The notes below the pieces were generated by a model. That model did no database searches. It saw only the letters and a list, made by a program, of their open reading frames with translations, and had not been told where the DNA came from. From the NCBI GenBank assembly GCA_016930815.1, contig JAFGFZ010000027.1:1-43696 (forward strand): a DNA stretch of 43,696 bases, read 5' to 3'. Positions 18,301 to 25,480 of this stretch are shown here, piece by piece. A program made the position numbers and the translations under genes. Within the stretch, counting starts at the first letter, position 1; every line of letters begins with the position of its first letter. Source of the DNA: Pirellulales bacterium. GTDB taxonomy: Bacteria; Planctomycetota; Planctomycetia; Pirellulales; Lacipirellulaceae.

Positions 18301-18506
18301 AGTTTCTTGTCGATCGGGATCGTTTTGAGATACTCATTTTCATCTTCGAACGGCCCAGCCATGATCGGTTGCCCATGTCCACCGACAAGCGTACCAGCAG
18401 CAGCCAATCCGGCGAGTGCAAGAAAATCGCGACGGGCCCAGGTCTGGTTTCCATCGGATTGCCTTGCACCGGGTGCATTGGATTCTTTCTTATGAACATC
18501 TTTCAT
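15315..18506 (-). CDS. Tat-exported GH116 (GBA2-like, DUF608) glycosidase with inserted domain
   Basis: GH116 enzymes are retaining beta-glucosidases/xylosidases or related glycosidases. This 1063-residue protein opens with a Tat signal ([17 protein letters not shown], residues 24-40). GBA2_N-type sequence ([32 protein letters not shown]) covers about 93-290 and resumes after about 450. Residues 295-448 (ILFEDFE to HIVFSD) look like an inserted beta-sandwich module of the kind found next to GH32 enzymes in planctomycetes ([39 protein letters not shown]). The catalytic region contains [20 protein letters not shown], with Glu601 as likely nucleophile, and NTLDAAWYG, with Asp718 as likely acid/base by alignment to GBA2. 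The ATG has no strong ribosome-binding site but sits correctly for the Tat motif. The stop lies 110 bases before gspE. Confidence 0.9.
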   Translation of the reverse strand: [1063 protein letters not shown]

Positions 18507-18639
18507 ATGATTTCATCTCCCACGTGGCGGTAAGAAGTATCCACCAATTTTAAAGAGCAGGTTACTCTGACGCCACCAAGCAATGAATCCTATATCAGCA
18601 ACCCAAGGTAGGATAGCGAACTGGATTGAACAATCCAAC

Positions 18640-19941
18640 TCACCGGTATGGCGACCATTCGGGGCGGCTGGCTTGCCGCAGGGGCTGCGAGACTTCGGGA
18701 TCCAAGGCGGATTCCGAGGGGGACCACCGGGGAGCTTCGGTGAGTGGATCCGATGTTTCGGACCTGGATTTTCTACTGGGGAACAGGCGGGGTCGGCGAG
18801 GTTTGGATTGATGCGTTGGTGCTTGGGGACTTTTCGACATGGTCTTGGTCTGGTTGGAGGATCGCACCAAAACGGAAACTTCGCGGCCGGGAAGTTGCGC
18901 CTCTCCGGAATTGGAGGGCTCGGATATGGCAGGATCGCCAGACCAATCCTTGTCCATGACCGGAACTTGGGCCATGGAAGGCGTGCGAGACTCACGATTC
19001 AACTCAAATTCGGCCCGCGCCAGATGCTTCTGACGATCGGGCGTGACGAGTCGTGCCCAGAGTTCGTACGTGGCGTCGGTCAAGGAAGCGTCCAGGGGCA
19101 GGGCAACATGCATTCCACTGCCGAGTCCGCTATGCCGCCAGTCGATATTCTTGTCGGATAATTCGTAAGTCCAACGAGCAATTTTCCCTTCGACCACCGG
19201 TCGGCGTGGATCCAAAATCATCAAGGATATCTCGCCATCCGCTCGGACCGGCCGTCCGTTGGCATCGCGGGGTTCCACCACTGCTTCGAGTACGGTTTGT
19301 TCCGAGGTTGGATGCTGTGTTGTACTGAGCAGGCGGTGGAGGACAATCCGATCGACGGGGCCAGTCTCCGTGAGCGGCCGGGCCAGACCAACCAGCGCGT
19401 GGCTGCTATCCTTTGGATGATGCGCGATAGGAGGTGGTAGTTCTTCCGAGACAGAAGGGATTGAATGCGTTCCCGTTTCCTCTTGCGGGGTTGGAGGTAA
19501 CGGATTCTCCATCGGTGGAGCAGGTGGCTGAGGGGTTGGCGCCTCCGAGCTCTGGATCCCGTTCTCTTCTTCGATTGTCGGTTCTTGAATATCAATGTCC
19601 GGGCGAGGTACGCCTCGGGAGGGGATCGGTTGGAAGAGACCGCCACGCTGGGATTTCGGCGAGGATGCCTTGCGCGAATTTTCCTTTTCGTTGTCTAGTT
19701 GTTGCTGGAGTTTTGTCTTTTCTTGCTGGCAGTCTTCGAGTTGGTATTCCAATTCGTAGATCCGATCCTCATACAATCGCAACTCCTGTTGAAGCAGATC
19801 CATGTTCACTCCAGACCGGCATCCGGCAAGCAACAAGGCGATTCCGACGACCAGACCGGCTCGATGGTAGCTGCGCGTGCCGGCGGTGTTGTGAGTAGAT
19901 GGGCTTGACCGCAACCATGCGGTTTGGTGACGAGCATCCAT
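18640..19941 (-). CDS. Planctomycete coiled-coil lipoprotein of unknown function
   Basis: This 433-residue protein has a basic N-terminus, a hydrophobic segment and the lipobox LLAGC (VVGIALLLAGCRSG, Cys near residue 41), so it is predicted to be lipid-anchored. Immediately after the Cys is a coiled coil (MDLLQQELRLYEDRIYELEYQLEDCQQEKTKLQQQLDNEKEN), which I recognise as a recurring planctomycete arrangement. A Pro-rich linker follows (residues 115-165), then a folded beta-type domain (about 185-310: LEAVVEPRDANGRPVRADGEISLMILD ... LWARLVTPDRQKHLARAEFELNRES) and a basic, low-complexity tail. AGGAG lies eight bases before the ATG. It is downstream of the clpP genes on the same strand, 160 bases away. 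Function unknown; the coiled coil suggests an envelope spacer or scaffold. Confidence 0.85.
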   Translation of the reverse strand: MDARHQTAWLRSSPSTHNTAGTRSYHRAGLVVGIALLLAGCRSGVNMDLLQQELRLYEDRIYELEYQLEDCQQEKTKLQQQLDNEKENSRKASSPKSQRGGLFQPIPSRGVPRPDIDIQEPTIEEENGIQSSEAPTPQPPAPPMENPLPPTPQEETGTHSIPSVSEELPPPIAHHPKDSSHALVGLARPLTETGPVDRIVLHRLLSTTQHPTSEQTVLEAVVEPRDANGRPVRADGEISLMILDPRRPVVEGKIARWTYELSDKNIDWRHSGLGSGMHVALPLDASLTDATYELWARLVTPDRQKHLARAEFELNRESRTPSMAQVPVMDKDWSGDPAISEPSNSGEAQLPGREVSVLVRSSNQTKTMSKSPQAPTHQSKPRRPRLFPSRKSRSETSDPLTEAPRWSPSESALDPEVSQPLRQASRPEWSPYR

Positions 19942-19955
19942 GCCATGGACTCCTA

Positions 19956-19979
19956 GTTCCCAACATGTTGTCTGGGAAC
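19956..19979. terminator. Hairpin between clpP and the lipoprotein gene
   Basis: GTTCCCA and TGGGAAC form a 7-base stem around a 10-base loop just after the first clpP gene and 14 bases before the lipoprotein start. No T-run follows, so it may be a weak terminator or an mRNA processing element. Confidence 0.35.
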
Positions 19980-20101
19980 GAAATTAGTACCCGTGGATAA
20001 GTTGGTGGGTTTTGGAGCGGTGGCAGGAATCCGGCTTCTTGATAGAACTGGATTCCTTTCGAATCATCCGAGCATCGTGCACGGACCGAACATCCTGAAA
20101 A

Positions 20102-20689
20102 CTAGTGATTGATATGCGAAATGACACGATCGACGATGTGGTATTCCAAGGCTTCCTCGGCCGACATGAAGTTATCACGGTCGGTATCCTTTTCAATTGC
20201 ATCCAGTGGTCGCCCGGTGTGTTTCTCGAGGATGCTATTCAGCCGATCCTTTGTTTTTTTGTACTCGCGGGCATGGATGACAATATCCTCGGCGGAACCT
20301 TCCATAACAGCGGATGGTTGATGGATCATAATCCGAGCGTTGGGCAGGGCATGGCGTTTACCTTCCGTACCCGCGGCCAGCAGGATCGCCCCCATGGAGG
20401 CGCACTGACCGATACAATAGGTTGCCACATCGCAGCTGACGAACTGCATTGTATCGTAGATTGCCAGGCCAGCCGATACACTTCCGCCGGGTGAATTGAT
20501 ATAGATATCGATATCTTTTTTCGGATCATCCGATTGTAGGAATAACAGTTGAGCGACAATACCATTGGCAACTTCATCCGTGATACTGTTGCCCAGCATG
20601 ATAATCCGATCCTTGAGCAGGCGGCTGTAGATATCCATTGCCCGCTCTTCACGGCCGCTCTTCTCGATGACGTAAGGAATCAACGTCAT
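20102..20689 (-). CDS. clpP: ATP-dependent Clp protease proteolytic subunit (second of pair)
   Basis: ClpP forms the tetradecameric chamber that degrades proteins fed by ClpX or ClpA/C. This 195-residue paralogue keeps the full triad: Ser98 in GQCASMGA, His123 in MIHQPSA and Asp172 in DTDRDNFMS. The NSPGGSV oxyanion segment is intact. The N-terminus ([33 protein letters not shown]) matches E. coli-like ClpP including the YSRLL region. It lies 98 bases downstream of the other clpP on the same strand; the gap contains a direct repeat of GCACCCTGAATG. No clpX is adjacent. The two paralogues may form separate or mixed rings, as in other bacteria with two ClpPs. Confidence 0.97.
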   Translation of the reverse strand: MTLIPYVIEKSGREERAMDIYSRLLKDRIIMLGNSITDEVANGIVAQLLFLQSDDPKKDIDIYINSPGGSVSAGLAIYDTMQFVSCDVATYCIGQCASMGAILLAAGTEGKRHALPNARIMIHQPSAVMEGSAEDIVIHAREYKKTKDRLNSILEKHTGRPLDAIEKDTDRDNFMSAEEALEYHIVDRVISHINH

Positions 20690-20696
20690 ATTTCTT

Positions 20697-20726
20697 GCAC
20701 CCTGAATGTTTTTAGCACCCTGAATG
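20697..20726. repeat. Direct repeat ahead of the downstream clpP
   Basis: GCACCCTGAATG occurs at 20697-20708 and again at 20715-20726, an 18-base spacing, in the 98-base gap between the two clpP genes. It lies just before the start of the second clpP and could be a duplicated leader segment or a binding site pair. Confidence 0.55.
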
Positions 20727-20787
20727 ATGATTCCAGGAAAAAAGTCGTTTCACCGCTATTTCTTGAACTTCCAGATCGTGACGGGCG

Positions 20788-21456
20788 TTATTCGTCATCC
20801 TCCTCATTTTCTTCCGTACCGGGCGGTTTCTTGAGGACATCGTCCACGATACCGTACTCCTTGGCTTCGATCGCCGACATATAATGATCCCGGTCGGAGG
20901 CTTTCGCAATTTCTTCGATGGACCGGCCGGTATGCTTGGCAAGAATTTCGTTGAGTTTCTGGCGGGTTTTTTCCATTTCAAGGGCTTGGATTTCAATATC
21001 CGAGACCTGCCCGCCAACACCACCGTAGGGTTGGTGGATCATCACTTTGGAATTGGGGAGGGCGAAGCGTTTTTCCTTGGTACCGCCCGCCAATAATACG
21101 GCCCCACCACTGGCTGCCAATCCGACGCAGTAGGTAGCCACTGGGCAGGAGAGGACCTGCATCGTGTCGTAGATTGCCAGCGTGGCGGTAACACTACCGC
21201 CTGGCGAGTTGATATAAAAATGGATGTCCTTGCGGCGGTTTTCGCTTTGCAGATACAGGAGCTTCATGACGAGTTCATTGGCATTCACGTCATAAATCTG
21301 CCCCTGCAGAAAAATGATCCGATTCTCAAGAAGCAGGTCCCCCAACGTCATCTGGCGTTGGCGCTGGTAATCTCGATGGCCCGACACCGACGCATGCATT
21401 GCCTCCGGAGAAATCGTTTTCTCCAGCGAGAACGGTGAAACGAATCGTTCACTCAT
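20788..21456 (-). CDS. clpP: ATP-dependent Clp protease proteolytic subunit (first of pair)
   Basis: This 222-residue ClpP has catalytic Ser116 (LAASGGA), His141 (MIHQPYGG) and Asp190 (ASDRDHYMS), with the expected 49-residue His-Asp spacing. Its N-terminus is about 20 residues longer than the neighbour (HASVSGHRDYQRQRQMTLGDLLLENRIIFLQGQI), and the typical RLLENRIIFLG sequence follows. The serine motif is AASGG instead of the usual AASMG. The tail is acidic (PPGTEENEEDDE). The ATG at 21454-21456 has an ideal GGAAAGGA about 6 bases upstream, so a 15-codon longer start is unlikely. It lies 225 bases after the trigger factor gene, with a palindromic repeat between. In the common tig-clpP-clpX order, clpX is replaced here by a second clpP. 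Confidence 0.96.
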   Translation of the reverse strand: MSERFVSPFSLEKTISPEAMHASVSGHRDYQRQRQMTLGDLLLENRIIFLQGQIYDVNANELVMKLLYLQSENRRKDIHFYINSPGGSVTATLAIYDTMQVLSCPVATYCVGLAASGGAVLLAGGTKEKRFALPNSKVMIHQPYGGVGGQVSDIEIQALEMEKTRQKLNEILAKHTGRSIEEIAKASDRDHYMSAIEAKEYGIVDDVLKKPPGTEENEEDDE

Positions 21457-21540
21457 CGAGCATCCTTTCCAGGGAATCGAACGGAGTCCAGGTCGATTCA
21501 TAGTGTTTTGCTATTCGGTTCCTCAACGGAATATGCCTCG

Positions 21541-21649
21541 AGTGCTCTGTCGACTTTCTATCTTGGAGTAGCCACGGTCGCCAGACCGTGTGGCATATCG
21601 CGCTCGGACGAGCGCAGTTACCCCAAATTTTTCAACTTGACGGAGCACT
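21541..21649. mobile_element. MITE-like palindromic element between tig and clpP
   Basis: AGTGCTCTGTC (21541-21551) and GACGGAGCACT (21639-21649) are imperfect terminal inverted repeats (10 of 11). Inside are two hairpins: GCCACGGTC/GACCGTG (21571-21594) and GCGCTCG/CGAGCGC (21600-21615, two-base loop). The inward continuations of both ends share the TTGGGGTA-like motif, and a third copy of the end stands alone at 36566. It has no coding capacity, which suggests a non-autonomous mobile or regulatory repeat. Confidence 0.6.
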
Positions 21650-21681
21650 AGGACAAATGGCGTCAAGACCTGGTGTTAAAA

Positions 21682-23208
21682 CTACTCTTCTTCTTTTCCT
21701 TTTTCCTCGGCGTTTTCTTGAATTTCTGTCGCCACCCCACCCCCACCGGCCGCTAGATCGATTGCTTCCACCATGCGGCGAGGCAAGGAATAAGGCGTAT
21801 TGATAAACTGGGCTTCTGATTCCACCAGGTTGAGTACTTTTCGCTCGACGATCTGGTTGCGGAGGACATCCATCAGATCCCGTTTCTCAAGTTGAGCCCG
21901 AACCCGCCGCACGGTTTCGTTGCTCTGCATCGCAATCAAGGAAATCTCCGTTTCGTAATCCGAATCGGTGGCATCGATTTCCTCTTCTTCGGCAATGCGT
22001 TCGAGGATGAAGTGTTCCTTAAGCGCCGCGGCAGTTGCGGCGGCACTATTTTGCCGGAGCTCGTTTTCGCGGGCGCGAATTTCCGCTTCGCTGAAACCAC
22101 TCCGGCGCAATTCCATCACGGCCCGCTCGAGTTCTCGGACACTCTGACGCTTGAGCATCTCTGGAGGAAGCTCCCAATTGGCCGATTCCGTCAATCGGGC
22201 TGAAATCTGCTGGCGAATTTTCTGCTGCTGTTCGTATTGGAGCTGCCGATCGAGATCCTTGCGAATGGCTTCGCGAAGTTCCTCCACGGATTCGAAATCA
22301 CCCATCTCTTCCAGGAAATCATCCGTCAAATCGGGCAGGCGCAGCTTCTTGAGTTCCAGGATGTCGAACTGGATACGAATCTTTTCGCCGCGGAGTTCCT
22401 CGTTCTGGGCGTCTTGAGTCAATGTGACCTCAGCAATCCGCCTATCGCCCGCCTTGGCGCCTGCCATCAATTCATCGAATTTGTCCAGCATGGCATCGCG
22501 GAAACTGAGCGTGGGCCGGATCCGGATGATTTCTTCCTCCGATTCGTTGACATGCCTGGTTCCGTGAATGCATGTGATATTCACGCTCACGTAGTCGCCC
22601 AATGCCGCTTCACCATCAAAGGGTACCAGCTGCCCGTGCCGCTCAAGGATCTGCTCCAGCTGGTAGTCAATATCTTCGTCTGAGAAATCGCAAACCGGCT
22701 GAACGATCTTCAATCCCCTCCATTCCGGCAATTCAAATTCCGGGCGGACTTCAATGTCAAATTCGTAGGTCATTGGCCCTTCATCGGGCACTTCAATCGC
22801 CTCGAGATCAATCTCCGGTTCGCTGATTGCGGTAAGCTCGTGTTTTTCTGAAATCTGCTCGAGGCTATCCACGAGCAGGGACCCTTTAATCTTGTCGCCA
22901 ACTTCCTTCCGATATCGATGCTCGACCAATTTCCGCGGCGCGCGACCAACTCGAAAACCGGGTACAGTCGCCGTGGGCATCATTTCACTAAACGCGTTCT
23001 CGTAATAGCGATCGATGTCGTCGCGAGAAATCGTCACTGTGACGTGGCGGACACAGGCACTCGGGGTATCGATCGAAACCTCTAAGGAGAGTTCCGGCTT
23101 CTCCTCTTCGGTCGCCTGAGTCTCTTCGGCCTCCGCGGAATTTTCTGCTTCGGAGGTTTCGGAGGTTGTGTCCTCGGATGTCAAGTCATCCAGTTTTTCA
23201 CTCGCCAT
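21682..23208 (-). CDS. tig: Trigger factor, ribosome-associated chaperone
   Basis: Trigger factor binds the ribosome exit tunnel and shields nascent chains; its middle domain is an FKBP-type prolyl isomerase. This 508-residue protein begins with an acidic stretch rich in Glu (residues 5-45), absent from the E. coli protein. The ribosome-binding domain follows with signature VPGFRVGRAPRKLVEHR. The PPIase-type domain is near 215-310 (GDYVSVNITC ... IRIQFDILELKKLRLPDLTDDF), then the long helical C-terminal domain (ELREAIRKDL ... RRVRAQLEKRDLMDVLRNQIVERKVLNLV). The tail is acidic (ENAEEKGKEEE). I start it at the ATG at 23206-23208; a longer frame upstream runs through the tRNA and is not real. 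It leads the clpP pair. Confidence 0.96.
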   Translation of the reverse strand: MASEKLDDLTSEDTTSETSEAENSAEAEETQATEEEKPELSLEVSIDTPSACVRHVTVTISRDDIDRYYENAFSEMMPTATVPGFRVGRAPRKLVEHRYRKEVGDKIKGSLLVDSLEQISEKHELTAISEPEIDLEAIEVPDEGPMTYEFDIEVRPEFELPEWRGLKIVQPVCDFSDEDIDYQLEQILERHGQLVPFDGEAALGDYVSVNITCIHGTRHVNESEEEIIRIRPTLSFRDAMLDKFDELMAGAKAGDRRIAEVTLTQDAQNEELRGEKIRIQFDILELKKLRLPDLTDDFLEEMGDFESVEELREAIRKDLDRQLQYEQQQKIRQQISARLTESANWELPPEMLKRQSVRELERAVMELRRSGFSEAEIRARENELRQNSAAATAAALKEHFILERIAEEEEIDATDSDYETEISLIAMQSNETVRRVRAQLEKRDLMDVLRNQIVERKVLNLVESEAQFINTPYSLPRRMVEAIDLAAGGGGVATEIQENAEEKGKEEE

Positions 23209-23430
23209 GGTATGCCCGCCCGGTTGATCGACAGGAACTGTGTTGATTGTTGAACATTGAGAGACCAAGCATGCTGATAGGAACTGACCACATCGGCAAG
23301 TGCCGGTCCAGCCGACAAGCGCCGGAGGAGGCTTTTCGGGGATTCCTCTGTGCTGGATCCTGCGGCCTGGAACCTGGGAACACTCCCCTCTCCATCTTCC
23401 GGCAATATTGCGTAAGAGGGACAATTCAAG

Positions 23431-23503
23431 AGCGGGTGATGGGATTCGAACCCACGACAACAACGTTGGCAACGTTGTGCTCTACCAACTGAGCTACACC
23501 CGC
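23431..23503 (-). tRNA. tRNA-Gly (anticodon GCC)
   Basis: Read on the minus strand, the 73 bases fold as a full cloverleaf: acceptor stem GCGGGTG/CACCCGC, D-arm GCTC...GAGC, anticodon stem CAACG/CGTTG with loop TTGCCAA (anticodon GCC), variable loop TTGTC, T-arm with TTCGAAT, discriminator T. CCA is not encoded. It lies 222 bases upstream of the trigger factor start. Confidence 0.97.
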
Positions 23504-23918
23504 ATTGAGCACCGATTCCCAATTGGGGCCACCCACGGGGGATCTGGCCGGTGTTGAGATCGCTCACTCCTACGAAGAGTGCCGGAACGTAGGCATTCTA
23601 AGGATTTCATGGCTGCGTGCAAGGCCAAATAGAAGTCTTTTGGCAATCTGCGAAGGCTGGGAAATCCCCGGATGCAATGTCCGATGGCCTGGGTCCCTGT
23701 CAAGCGGGCATTCCGCGGCCATCCCAGCATCCTAACTCACCTTGACACCTCATTGGCAAGGTACCGATCATAGGGCCCCCCTAGCCTGGGCATTTCTTGA
23801 TCCGCTTCCCTACCCAACGCGATGTGCGAAGGATCCAGTCACCTGAGGATCCAGTGAGCCAACTCCATAGGGGATCCGGATCGATGGCAAGTGGACTTGA
23901 TCCAAAGGAAGACAAGAT
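23504..23918. other. Intergenic region between tRNA-Gly and a secreted protein
   Basis: This 415-base stretch has no gene I can support. It separates a minus-strand tRNA/trigger factor block from a plus-strand gene, so it should hold promoters for both. A GGATCCAGT direct repeat sits near 23831 and 23847; nothing else is distinctive. Confidence 0.5.
23742..23771 (+). promoter_or_regulatory. Possible sigma70-type promoter
   Basis: TTGACA (23742-23747) and GATCAT (23766-23771) are 18 bases apart, about 150 bases before the plus-strand gene at 23919. The -35 is perfect but the -10 matches the consensus at only four of six positions. Confidence 0.3.
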
Positions 23919-24854
23919 ATGGCCATGTGTTCTGTATTCTCTCTCCGTCCGATGATCGCCCTGGCGATCGCCGTTTCGGCATCGACGTTGATCGCCCAAG
24001 AAGGGCCCATCCCCTCGCCACCAGTGGTCCATTTCACACGGCAGCCGGCGAGGGTGGGCGAACAGATGGCACAGGATATGCAATTCCGTCTTGCGATGGA
24101 AACGACGGTTCACAGGGATGGCCAACCGATCGCATCGGAATCGACCGAGCTGATTCGTACTCAGAGGCGGTTGATTACGGCTCGCCAGATCGAGAAGGGA
24201 CTTACTATCTGTGCGGAAGTGGAGTTCAAGAAGGCCGATCAGACACTCCGTGAAGGCGATCAAGTGGCCAAAACACTGCCCCAACCAGTTGCCGGGAAGA
24301 CATATCTCGTCTCCCGTCAAGGGAATACGTTGACCATCACCGATTTGATGGGTCGCATTCCACCCATGGAGGAATACGAAGTCGTGATGCAGAGCATGGA
24401 GGCAATCGGCCGCCCCAATCCATTGGCTGAATTCCTGGCTGGCCGGAACGTTGCCATCGGTCAAACACTCTCCCTGCCTAAGGAAATCGCTGGCTCTCTG
24501 TTGGGAGATGTGGGCCAGGAAGGCGAAGTCACGCGATTTGAAATCACTCTCCAAAAGATCCTAACGACCTCCACCTCACGTCCCGACATGGCACCGAGCC
24601 ATCCCGGACTCGCACAGAATGCCAACGCCGTCTTTAAGATACAAATCGAGGCCCGGTCGCCAGGTCAAGTCCAAATGGGCATGCTGATCGAAGGAACTCT
24701 TCTCGTTGAAATAAAGACCTGCCGGACGGTCCAAGCCAACCTGGCAGGGCCGGTCGGAATGACGCAGACCAGTGGTCCGGCCAGTGCCCGTTCGTTCATG
24801 TCCGGACGCGGACGAATAGAAATTGTCTCATCTTCGCAGTATGTTTCTCAATAG
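23919..24854 (+). CDS. Secreted protein of unknown function
   Basis: This 311-residue protein has a signal peptide (SVFSLRPMIALAIAVSASTLIAQ, cut near residue 27). The mature part is mostly beta-like, with DMQFRLAMETTVHRDGQPIASESTELIRTQRRLITA near 45-85, a LPQPVAGKTYLV segment, and IQIEARSPGQVQMGMLIEGTLLVEIKTCRTVQANLAGP near the C-terminus. The strand pattern resembles bacterial proteins that read a quantity with and without a modifying term, but I do not recognise a family. AAAGGAAG lies a few bases before the ATG, which supports the start. It is the first gene of a plus-strand run after the tRNA, 113 bases ahead of the thioesterase. No metal or catalytic motif is visible. Confidence 0.8.
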   Translation: MAMCSVFSLRPMIALAIAVSASTLIAQEGPIPSPPVVHFTRQPARVGEQMAQDMQFRLAMETTVHRDGQPIASESTELIRTQRRLITARQIEKGLTICAEVEFKKADQTLREGDQVAKTLPQPVAGKTYLVSRQGNTLTITDLMGRIPPMEEYEVVMQSMEAIGRPNPLAEFLAGRNVAIGQTLSLPKEIAGSLLGDVGQEGEVTRFEITLQKILTTSTSRPDMAPSHPGLAQNANAVFKIQIEARSPGQVQMGMLIEGTLLVEIKTCRTVQANLAGPVGMTQTSGPASARSFMSGRGRIEIVSSSQYVSQ

Positions 24855-24967
24855 CAGACAGAATTGCCCCACAGTCTTCCCTGGCGAAATCTCGGCCTGT
24901 CAGCTAGCATAACGGATTCGGAATTCCTGATCCTTCACCCGTCTGCCCCCCATTTGGCAACGATCGC

Positions 24968-25426
24968 ATGGCCGATCCGCTTCTCATTGAACTTCAGCAG
25001 CTGCTCGATCGGGAAATACCGATCTGCCAAGCGATGGGGATCCAGGTCCATTCCATCGATGAGAATGGGCTGACCATGCAGATGCCCCTCGATATCAATC
25101 GGAATCACCAGAGGACCGCTTTCGCGGGAAGCCTGAATGCCCTGTGCACCATCACTGGTTGGGGCACCATGGTCCTGCTCGCCCGCCCAAAATGCCCAAC
25201 AGGTGGTATCGTTATCCGCCGAAGCTCGATCCGGTATCTAGAGCCAATTGAATCATCCTCAATCCGGGCAACGTGCGCACCGGCGCCCATCGATGCCGTG
25301 GATTACTTTCTTGAAATGCTGTGCGAAAAGGGACAGGCTAAACTCGAACTACGGACCGTCATCCCTGGCCAAAAGGGTCCGGCGGTTATCTTCAATGGTT
25401 CTTATGTCGTGATATCACCGAAATAA
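24968..25426 (+). CDS. YiiD_C-type hotdog-fold thioesterase
   Basis: This 152-residue protein fits the YiiD C-terminal thioesterase family (hotdog fold). The diagnostic segment NRNHQRTAFAGSLNALCTITGWG (residues 40-62) matches the NxxxTxFxGSxxAL...GWG pattern of the family; the central helix and later strands (GGIVIRRSSIRYLEPIE, GQAKLELRTVIPG, AVIFNGSYVVI) follow in order. In E. coli YiiD this domain is fused to an acetyltransferase; here it stands alone. No signal peptide, so cytoplasmic. It is separated by 54 bases from the next plus-strand gene. The acyl substrate is unknown. Confidence 0.88.
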   Translation: MADPLLIELQQLLDREIPICQAMGIQVHSIDENGLTMQMPLDINRNHQRTAFAGSLNALCTITGWGTMVLLARPKCPTGGIVIRRSSIRYLEPIESSSIRATCAPAPIDAVDYFLEMLCEKGQAKLELRTVIPGQKGPAVIFNGSYVVISPK

Positions 25427-25480
25427 TCTGCAACTTCCACAATCTCCCATCGAATCAATTTAAGTCCAGGAGCTTCTCCC

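Noticed and set aside
23209-23557. Open frames over the tRNA on both strands
   Set aside because: They translate tRNA-Gly and its flanks; tRNA structure explains the sequence.
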